Below are positions 57,400 to 64,000 of a stretch of DNA of 64,000 nt, in pieces (within the stretch, counting starts at the first letter, position 1; the number at the start of each line of letters is the position of its first letter). The stretch lies in the NCBI GenBank assembly GCA_001311805.1, contig BBCA01000003.1, positions 50,344-114,343 of the forward strand, given 5' to 3'. The notes beneath the pieces were generated by a model. The model did not search any database. It was not told the DNA's origin and was given only the letters and a program-made list of their open reading frames with translations. This stretch comes from Lentibacillus juripiscarius JCM 12147. GTDB taxonomy: Bacteria; Bacillota; Bacilli; Bacillales_D; Amphibacillaceae. The translations under genes and the position numbers were made by a program.

Positions 57400-58251
57400 T
57401 TATAATTCCATGAGATAAACAGGATATGTACCGAGAATGGTCACGTTACACCCGAGCGCTTCCAATTCCGCTTTTACACCGGGGAACAATACGTCATCGT
57501 ATGGTTCATTTACATCCACAATAAAGAAATAATTGCCAAGTCCTGTTTTCATCGGACGAGATTCAATTTTAGAAAGGTTCATTTTTCGCCAGGCAAAGGC
57601 AGCCAGAACCTGATACAATGCCCCAGCGTAGTCACTTGGCAGGGTGATCAGCAGGCTTGTCTTTTCGGTCTGCACCTCGTGTTTTATGCGAATCTGTTCC
57701 TTATCACTGGCAAGTACGGCGAACCTTGTATGGTTATTCGGGTAATCATGAATGTTTTCGTGATGGATAGTCAATCCATATTCACTGGCCGCAAGTGTAT
57801 TACCAATAGCTGCAATATCCCCTCCGCTGTCACTGACCATTTCAGCTGCCTTGCCGGTCGACGATGTGAAATGCAGATTAGCATCCGGCATATGTGTGTG
57901 CAGGAATTGATGACATTGCGCTATAGCATGGCTATGTGAATAAACGTCACTAACCGATGACAATTCCCCGGAAAAATCAGATGCAACAAGCAAATGCTGC
58001 TGAATCGGAACAACAATTTCCGCCACTATTGGCAGCCGAACCTGGTGGACCAGATAATCAACCGTCAGTTGCACCGTCCCTTCGATTGCATTTTCAAGTG
58101 GTACAACGCCAATGTCAATTTGACGGTCACTGACAGCATCAATACACTCCGGAATCGTGTCGAAACTCTGCTTATTTTCCCCATTGAAAGCAGTGTCGAC
58201 CGCCAGCTTTGTAAATGTCCCACGCGGACCTAAATAGCCTATTTTAACCAT
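57400..58251 (-). CDS. pheA: PheA, prephenate dehydratase
   Basis: Converts prephenate to phenylpyruvate. 283 residues, intact. Begins MVKIGYLGPRGTFTKLA; catalytic segment NHTRFAVLA contains the TRF motif; the C-terminal ACT domain has the phenylalanine-binding ESRP (LSKIESRPMKTGLGNYFF), so feedback inhibition is expected. ATG at 58251 after AAAGGGGG. No chorismate mutase or pheB gene lies between it and obgE, unlike B. subtilis. Confidence 0.95.
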   Translation of the reverse strand: MVKIGYLGPRGTFTKLAVDTAFNGENKQSFDTIPECIDAVSDRQIDIGVVPLENAIEGTVQLTVDYLVHQVRLPIVAEIVVPIQQHLLVASDFSGELSSVSDVYSHSHAIAQCHQFLHTHMPDANLHFTSSTGKAAEMVSDSGGDIAAIGNTLAASEYGLTIHHENIHDYPNNHTRFAVLASDKEQIRIKHEVQTEKTSLLITLPSDYAGALYQVLAAFAWRKMNLSKIESRPMKTGLGNYFFIVDVNEPYDDVLFPGVKAELEALGCNVTILGTYPVYLMEL

Positions 58252-58291
58252 ATGGTAATCCCCCTTTGCGTCCATCCAATTATTTACTTAA

Positions 58292-58353
58292 GTGTGTTCA
58301 AAAAGAACGAAGGAATTCGATGTATCATTTTTACCGGACTTTTTGAAGAACCT
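58292..58353. repeat. MITE-like element, copy 6 (short form)
   Basis: 62-bp internally deleted copy between obgE and pheA. Ends GTGTGTTCAAAAAGAACG and, inverted, AGGTTCTTCAAAAAGTCC. Flanking direct repeat CTTAA (58287-58291 and 58354-58358). The right-hand duplication contains the obgE stop codon. Confidence 0.82.
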
Positions 58354-58354
58354 C

Positions 58355-59647
<1,293 letters not shown>

Positions 59648-60175
59648 TCATTTACACGGGATATCAATGGTGCATACGATATCATTCCCGTGTTCCAATA
59701 CCGTTACCATCTTTCCGGCATTATTTATTTTTTCGTTCAGCGCCGGCAAATCCGGGAACTTTCCATTCATACGAAGTTCCAATTGTATCATGTCTGCACT
59801 TCTGTCGTGAACATGCAAATGTATGTCGTATAACTCCATTGTATCAGTCATATGGTCTGTTATTGCCATTACTTTTTTACAATATTCCACTAGTAATGAA
59901 TCCACATGCTGTAAATCTCTGTCGTGCGTATGTATGGAATAGGCTGAACGAAAATTTGGATATAATGTATCCAATTGAAGCACATATAATGCAAATGATG
60001 GAGCATTTAAGTTTACCAGTTTTGCTTTCTTCCTGTAAATGCTTCGTATAGTCCAGCAGTTTTGTACGTGCTTTGTCGGTTTTTCCATGCTTAAATAACC
60101 GTCAACAATCTGCAGCTGATTCAATAAATCATGCCGGTAATGTCGGAGCAGCTGTATAACATCCCGTTCCTCCAT
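59648..60175 (-). CDS. spo0B: Spo0B, sporulation phosphorelay phosphotransferase
   Basis: Passes phosphate from Spo0F to Spo0A. 175 residues. The phospho-accepting histidine is H15 in RHYRHDLLNQLQIVDGYLS. The open frame is full length but residues about 34-55 are in the wrong frame: one missing A and one extra A about 60 bp apart compensate. Correcting both gives KPTKARTKLLDYTKHLQEE, a normal helical hairpin. ATG after GGGGGAG. Co-transcribed with obgE. Confidence 0.87.
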   Translation of the reverse strand: MEERDVIQLLRHYRHDLLNQLQIVDGYLSMEKPTKHVQNCWTIRSIYRKKAKLVNLNAPSFALYVLQLDTLYPNFRSAYSIHTHDRDLQHVDSLLVEYCKKVMAITDHMTDTMELYDIHLHVHDRSADMIQLELRMNGKFPDLPALNEKINNAGKMVTVLEHGNDIVCTIDIPCK

Positions 60176-60238
60176 AGTTCTCCCCCTTTACGAAGGTCGC
60201 AGCAAAAAGGCGTCCATCCGTACATCAATAATATGAAA

Positions 60239-60247
60239 ATTATAGCA
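60239..60247 (-). promoter_or_regulatory. Extended -10 promoter for spo0B-obgE
   Basis: TGCTATAAT on the minus strand (60247-60239), about 64 bp upstream of spo0B and right after the rpmA terminator. No clear -35. Confidence 0.6.
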
Positions 60248-60267
60248 AATAACCATAAAAATATCAT

Positions 60268-60297
60268 ATAAAAACCCCAGCCAATACTGACTGGAGT
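60268..60297 (-). terminator. Terminator of rplU-prp-rpmA
   Basis: Minus strand CTCCAGTCAG pairs with TTGGCTGGGG (imperfect) followed by TTTTT. Confidence 0.65.
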
Positions 60298-60320
60298 TCT
60301 GTTCATTTTGCCTATTAAGC

Positions 60321-60610
60321 TTATGCTTCTTTGGCTACCGGGTAGACACTCACTTTTTTACGGTCACGGCCAATACGTTCATATTTAATAACACCGTCAG
60401 TTTTGGCAAACAGTGTGTCATCTCCGCCGCGTCCCACGTTCATTCCCGGGTAAATCTTCGTACCGCGCTGGCGAAAGATAATGGATCCACCAGTTGCGAA
60501 CTGACCATCGGCAATTTTTGCACCAAGGCGTTTCGATTCTGAGTCACGACCGTTTCTCGTACTTCCTGTACCTTTTTCTGGGAGAAAAACTGTAAATCCA
60601 GACGTAGCAT
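60321..60610 (-). CDS. rpmA: Ribosomal protein L27 (with cleavable N-terminal extension)
   Basis: 50S protein near the peptidyl transferase centre. About 96 residues. The restored N-terminus [20 protein letters not shown] has the Firmicutes extension ending LQFF, which the protease Prp, encoded upstream, removes to expose the mature terminus. [18 protein letters not shown] and [16 protein letters not shown] are typical. A missing A in the run near 60585 hides the true start in the raw frame; the ATG at 60610 follows AAGGGGG. Confidence 0.95.
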
Positions 60611-60627
60611 AATACTGCACCCCCTTC

Positions 60628-60954
60628 TTAATCCTGTATCGTAATATAGTCACTGTATTCTTTTTCGATGGTTTTCAGTGAAATGAGCATCCCTTCGAAC
60701 AAGATTTGGACTTTTTCCATCGTTGTCTCTGTCATTCCATCCGGAACAGTTACACGAAGAAATCCGCCTTCCCCACCCTGTTCAATTGACAAGTCAGCTC
60801 CACTCATTTCTAAAACCGCGTTAACAGAACCAAACGTTACCGCAGAGACTCCGGCACACACCAGATCATAGCCATATGGTCCGCTTTCGGCATGTCCGCT
60901 AATGGTAAACTGTTTAATTCCATTGTAATAACGGGTTATATTGGCATGAATCAT
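60628..60954 (-). CDS. prp: Prp (YsxB), cysteine protease that processes L27
   Basis: 108 residues, intact. The catalytic pair is H21 in [11 protein letters not shown] and C33 in [11 protein letters not shown], positions that match the family dyad. It removes the L27 N-terminal extension, an essential step in ribosome maturation in Firmicutes. It lies between rplU and rpmA, the conserved order. Confidence 0.95.
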   Translation of the reverse strand: MIHANITRYYNGIKQFTISGHAESGPYGYDLVCAGVSAVTFGSVNAVLEMSGADLSIEQGGEGGFLRVTVPDGMTETTMEKVQILFEGMLISLKTIEKEYSDYITIQD

Positions 60955-60965
60955 ATCAATACCTT

Positions 60966-61274
60966 CTACGCATCGATTTTGTCAATGACAACTTTAGTAT
61001 ATGGCTGACGATGCCCTTGTTTGCGGTGATAGTTTTTCTTCGGCTTGTACTTGAAAACGTCAATCTTCTTTTGACGTCCATGCTTTTCAACTTTCGCTGT
61101 AACCGAAGCACCATCAACGTATGGAGCACCGACTTTCACGTCATCTCCACCGATGAAAAGGACTTTATCAAATGTAACAGATTCTGAGGCATCTGCTTCC
61201 ATTTTTTCAACGTAAATTTCTTGTCCTTCTGTAACTTTCACTTGTTTTCCGCCTGTTTCAATAATTGCGTACAT
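60966..61274 (-). CDS. rplU: Ribosomal protein L21
   Basis: 50S protein binding 23S rRNA. 102 residues, intact: [39 protein letters not shown], and [23 protein letters not shown] preceded by GGGAGGTG. First gene of rplU-prp-rpmA. A structured leader lies upstream with a MITE copy between leader and gene. Confidence 0.97.
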   Translation of the reverse strand: MYAIIETGGKQVKVTEGQEIYVEKMEADASESVTFDKVLFIGGDDVKVGAPYVDGASVTAKVEKHGRQKKIDVFKYKPKKNYHRKQGHRQPYTKVVIDKIDA

Positions 61275-61324
61275 ACTTGCACCTCCCTAATGACCAAGAC
61301 TCGCCATCGCAGGCATCCTTTGTA

Positions 61325-61482
61325 AAAGGTTGTTCAAAAAGTCCGGTAAAAAGGACACTTCGAATTTCTTCGTTGGCTTGCTTTTCCGTTGCTCATGTAT
61401 TAAATTGCATACATTCCGCTACTCGGGAGCTGCGCCGCCTCGAACTTCTTGGTCCATTCTATCCTCCTTTTTGAACACGCAC
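61325..61482. repeat. MITE-like element, copy 7 (between rplU leader and rplU)
   Basis: About 158 bp, opposite orientation to copy 1. Ends AGGTTGTTCAAAAAGTCC and, inverted, GTGCGTGTTCAAAAAGGAGG. No matching target duplication is visible (TTGTA against TTATG), so one flank may have changed. It lies in the transcribed leader of rplU. Confidence 0.83.
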
Positions 61483-61489
61483 TTATGTG

Positions 61490-61555
61490 AACAAAAAGGA
61501 TTTATCAGCCTGTTCCGAGCGGTTGTAGCATTGGTGCTACGATGAATAACGTATT
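61490..61555 (-). promoter_or_regulatory. Candidate L21 leader RNA of rplU
   Basis: On the minus strand a hairpin CGTAGCACCAATGCTACAA (GTAGCA pairing with TGCTAC) is followed by CCGCTCGGAACAGGCTGAT and TCCTTTTTG. Position just after the promoter, plus this sequence, resemble the L21 leader motif found upstream of rplU in Bacilli. Identification is from memory of the motif and not checked with a model. Confidence 0.55.
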
Positions 61556-61556
61556 G

Positions 61557-61586
61557 ATAATATCATGACATGTATGACCCTGTCAA
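61557..61586 (-). promoter_or_regulatory. Promoter of the rplU operon
   Basis: TTGACA (61586-61581) and TATTAT (61562-61557) on the minus strand with an 18-bp spacer, starting 18 bp after the restored stop of spoIVFB. Confidence 0.75.
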
Positions 61587-61603
61587 CAAATGCCGACAAA
61601 TCA

Positions 61604-62465
61604 TTATGATACATGGCGGACAATTTCCCCAATTGGTTTTTGATAGTAACGTTCGTGGAAATAACTGTGCAAACAATCCATTTCGTCCATGGCCTGACGA
61701 TTGTTTCCAGGGAAGGTAACATAATGGTATGTTTCCTGTCCCGCCTGAAATGATTGAACACATCCATCAAAAAACTGTGACAGGAAACTTCAATCGAATG
61801 GACACGCTTGATGCTTGCTTCACCCTGATATCTTCGCAGCAGGAACCGAATAAACACATAATATCGTTCTTTCCAGCTCTTTCTGTTTTCCATTGTCAAA
61901 AACGAAAACAGTACAAAAGCGCTCAGTGTAAACGGCACAGCCAGCAGAAGCAACAGGATAAGCAGCACATTCAAACATAATGAAAACAAAAGTATCGAGT
62001 GATATGCTCTGCGATAGGGGAAAAGCCCTGAAAAAATAAGAAAGAGCAATTTGCCGCCGTCCAAGGGCCATATCGGCAGTAAATTAAACAGCAGAATCAC
62101 CGTATTATAAAAAAAGCCATCTCCACCATTGATGACGGAGCAAACTGATTCCCGGACAAAAAGAGGAGCAGCATGTAGATAAATAAATGCTGCAATGGGC
62201 CTGCAATAGTGACAAGTATTTCCTCATGAAGCGGTCTTGTACCATGTTCATCTGTATCCATCACTCCGCCAAACACCCAGAGTATAATTCCACGGATGCG
62301 CCACCTGAAGGCACTAGCCATCATAAAATGGCCTAACTCATGAATAAGGACAATCCCCAGTATAATCATTAACTCAATGAACGTGCCTGTCAGGAAGGAA
62401 ATAATAATAAATACCAGCAGTACAGGGTGTATATGGATTGGCGGCAAAAATCTACGGAGCGTCAT
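61604..62465 (-). CDS. spoIVFB: SpoIVFB, intramembrane metalloprotease that processes pro-SigK
   Basis: Site-2-type protease of about 288 residues that cleaves the pro-sequence of SigK in the mother cell. Zinc motif HELGH at residues 42-46; second motif in NLLPIWPLDGGKL with the metal-binding Asp. Six predicted membrane helices and a C-terminal CBS-like part. The ATG at 62465 lies inside the end of spoIVFA. Frameshifts near 62105 and about 61690; after the second, the frame DEMDCLHSYFHERYYQKP continues to a TAA at 61604, which I prefer to the longer raw frame. Confidence 0.92.
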
Positions 62466-63221
62466 CAACTTTAATCACCTGTACAGGATCAATGTACGCA
62501 TCATTTTGTTCAATAGCAAAATAAACATTTATTGTCACTGCCGGGTTTGAACGTGCCAAGTGACTGCCCATCATCAATAAACTGATAAAGATGAACATCG
62601 ATGGAACTTAACTTCCCATAAATGGTTTTACTGTTATCGGCATGCTGTACAATGACTTTCTTGCCCATCTCCCTATCATTCCCAGCGAAAACAACAACGC
62701 CTCCCTGTAAAGCAGAGACATTCGTTTCCCCTTCCGGCGACAGCATGACTCCTGTCCCATTTGCTTGGAATGTTTCCGAAACACTCCCACTGACAGGGAA
62801 TGCGAGTGCCTCCTCCGCACCGCCATCCTGACTGTCCGATGACGACAACGCCATTGGAGCACCAAACGTTTCCTGATACCACTGATTAACACGGGCAAAT
62901 GGAAATTCTTCCGTTAAAGCATTTTCCGTCCACTGTTTCGGCTCGGACAGCAGCGAAGTATCCGATTCAAATAGCAGAGCTGCAGCAAAAAAGTACTGCC
63001 GACAGCATACCCTTCAGTACAAATCCGGAAACGTGACGGCTTTTGTTCTTTGGTGCCGACGGTGAACTGTCCGTAAAAACGGGAAAGTAGCCATGCTTTT
63101 CCTCCTCCTGTGGAAGAGAGGAGGTAAGTACCTGGCTGGATGTTCGTTCATCTGATGTTACTCCTCGGAGTTTCTTTCTGCGATTAATTGATTTTCTTAC
63201 CTTATTAACCCCTTTACTCAT
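62452..63221 (-). CDS. spoIVFA: SpoIVFA, inhibitor and scaffold of SpoIVFB
   Basis: Holds SpoIVFB inactive in the outer forespore membrane until the SpoIVB signal arrives. About 256 residues: basic N-terminus (VRKSINRRKKLRG), a membrane helix (VLKGMLSAVLF...), and an LytM-like extracytoplasmic domain (KKVIVQHADNSKTIYGKLSSI, VHLYQFIDDGQSLGTFK), ending QVIKVDDAP. At least three frameshifts (near 62965, 62850, 62520). The start is the ATG at 63221, or a GTG 9 nt upstream. Coupled to spoIVFB by overlap. Confidence 0.9.
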
Positions 63222-63252
63222 TCTTCTCACAACCTTGTCTCACATTTGTACA

Positions 63253-63281
63253 AGTGTATGAGACAAGCCGCACAGTTATGA
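63253..63281 (-). promoter_or_regulatory. SigE-type promoter of spoIVFA-spoIVFB
   Basis: Minus strand TCATAA (63281-63276), 15-bp spacer, CATACACT (63260-63253), an exact fit to the SigE -10 consensus CATACAnT. SigE drives spoIVF in the B. subtilis mother cell. Confidence 0.8.
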
Positions 63282-63429
63282 TATTTTAGGATGGAAATCA
63301 CAACACCGTGAAGCACCATAAAAAAACCGGCTTTTTACTATTATAGCAATTAACGCATAAACAATAACTATTGTCACTTCAATAAAAGGATTACGATTCT
63401 ATATGCTATTTTGTTCTAAGAAAAAGCTC

Positions 63430-63850
63430 TTTTCGCACAATTTGTTGCTATTTCTATAAACTGCGACGTAACTTTGTATGAGTGTTAGACCGCCGCTGCG
63501 GCAATACACTTCGCTTTCACCACTCCGGGTACAAGTGTGACATCTGCTCATGCTTCCTTTGGTCGCATTCGCAGTGTCTTCTTTGCCGTGGGCGGCTGAT
63601 GAGCCTCCTCGTGCTCGTCACGTTACAAGCTTACTCGGCGAAGCATACGCTTCTCGCAGGTCGCAGATTACCCAATGAAGTCTTGCTTTGTGCTTTGCAC
63701 TGCGGGGTCTCATCTAGGCCTCTGCTCCCACAGTACAAGGAATGATATGGCAGCGATGCATCGCACGAAGAAAATTGTTTTTATTTTCGAGGAGTCTCCG
63801 TGTATTTCCCCCGCTGGTTTAAAGATATTCCACTTCAAATTATTATTAAT
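63430..63850. repeat. Family A dispersed repeat upstream of spoIVFA
   Basis: About 400 bp without a gene. TATAAACTGCGACGTAAC (63457) and GCAATACACTTCGCTTTC (63502) match the repeat at 31.05-31.15 kb; GGGCGGCTGATGAGCCTCC (63590) and GCACTGCGGGGTCTCATCTA (63698) match the copy at 57.1 kb. Short open frames across it are shadows. Confidence 0.75.
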
Positions 63851-63882
63851 GCTATTATGATGATTAATTGGAACGGAAGGCA

Positions 63883-64000
63883 GTCAAGACCAAAACAGCA
63901 CTCAAAAGCGGTCGAAGGACTCGAGAGCCCGTCTCGAGACCAAAACAGCACTCAAAAGCAGTCGAAAAGGACTCGAGAGCCCATCTCGAGACCAAAACAA
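63883..64000. repeat. Tandem repeat with palindromic core, running off the window edge
   Basis: Units of 50-52 bp: GACCAAAACAGCACTCAAAA recurs at 63888 and 63938 and begins again at 63990. Each full unit also holds an interrupted palindrome CTCGAGA-N5-TCTCGAG (for example 63920-63938). Slightly more than two units are visible and the array may continue beyond the edge. Nothing codes here. Confidence 0.85.

Noticed and set aside
60121..60306. A 61-codon frame with a hydrophobic stretch between rpmA and spo0B
   Set aside because: It spans the rpmA terminator, the spo0B promoter and the start of spo0B in another frame; no ribosome binding site precedes it.
63883..64000. CRISPR array at the window edge
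   Set aside because: The units are near-identical over their whole 50-52 bp with no variable spacers, so it is a plain tandem repeat. No CRISPR array was seen elsewhere.

Overview
This window comes from the chromosome of a low-GC, endospore-forming Gram-positive bacterium of the family Bacillaceae. The gene order follows the Bacillus subtilis stretch from spoIVF-rplU-obg through pheA, safA, ruvAB, queA-tgt, secDF, recJ, relA, hisS-aspS, cymR, mnmA, recD2, alaS, mltG, udk, greA and mtnN to yqeG-yqeH. The Mrp antiporter operon and dispersed repeats of a type I recall from halophilic and halotolerant genera (Virgibacillus, Oceanobacillus, Lentibacillus) fit a salt-adapted member. No species can be named from the window alone.

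Layout, left to right. 1-1.7 kb: yqeH (cut by the edge) and yqeG, divergent from the sporulation checkpoint gene sda, which has DnaA boxes upstream. 1.8-7.1 kb: mrp operon (A, C, D, E, F, G; mrpB not found). 7.2-8.0 kb: sigK, not interrupted by any element. 8-17.2 kb, minus strand: yrhC-like, mtnN, yrrS, greA, udk, yrrM, mltG, yrzB, yrrK, ireB, alaS with a T-box leader. 17.7-25.2 kb: yrrI, a zinc-ribbon protein, recD2, a TPR protein, mnmA, cysteine desulfurase, cymR. 25.3-27.5 kb, plus strand: rarA and an RsfA-like regulator. 27.6-32.1 kb: probable 6S RNA, aspS, hisS with a T-box leader, a yrzK-like gene. 32.2-41.7 kb: cell wall amidase, dtd, relA, apt, recJ, a lapA-like gene, secDF, comN. 42.3-43.9 kb: spoVB. 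43.9-47.4 kb: an accessory block with a small membrane protein, a holin-like type I toxin module, a GNAT acetyltransferase and an ArsB/NhaD-type transporter. 47.6-54.2 kb: yrzE, yajC, tgt, queA, a DUF2905 gene, ruvB, ruvA, yebC, coxA-like. 54.2-64 kb: nadE, a CotS-like kinase, safA, pheA, obgE, spo0B, rpmA, prp, rplU, spoIVFB, spoIVFA, then non-coding repeats.

The genes form functional groups. Sporulation control is dense: Sda, Spo0B, SigK with its processing pair SpoIVFA/SpoIVFB, SpoVB, SafA, CoxA-like and RsfA-like. Translation and tRNA modification are represented by AlaS, HisS, AspS, MnmA, Tgt, QueA, Dtd, L21 and L27 with its processing protease Prp. RecD2, RecJ, RuvAB, RarA and YrrK cover DNA repair; YrvO and CymR link sulfur supply to cysteine regulation.

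Two features dominate interpretation. First, over half of the genes, including essential ones (alaS, hisS, aspS, secDF, rpmA), carry single-base frameshifts, mostly one missing base, usually in a homopolymer. I treat these as sequence errors, give whole-gene spans, and do not call them pseudogenes. Second, the window is rich in small non-coding repeats: a MITE-like family with terminal inverted repeats and ~5-bp target duplications (7 copies), and a second GC-richer family (5 sites). Three leader-RNA-controlled genes (alaS, hisS, rplU) each have one of these repeats wedged between leader and start codon. The accessory block at 43.9-46.0 kb carries five copies of an AACGGG-type motif at the edges of single-gene units, a cassette-like arrangement that I consider the best candidate here for something undescribed.
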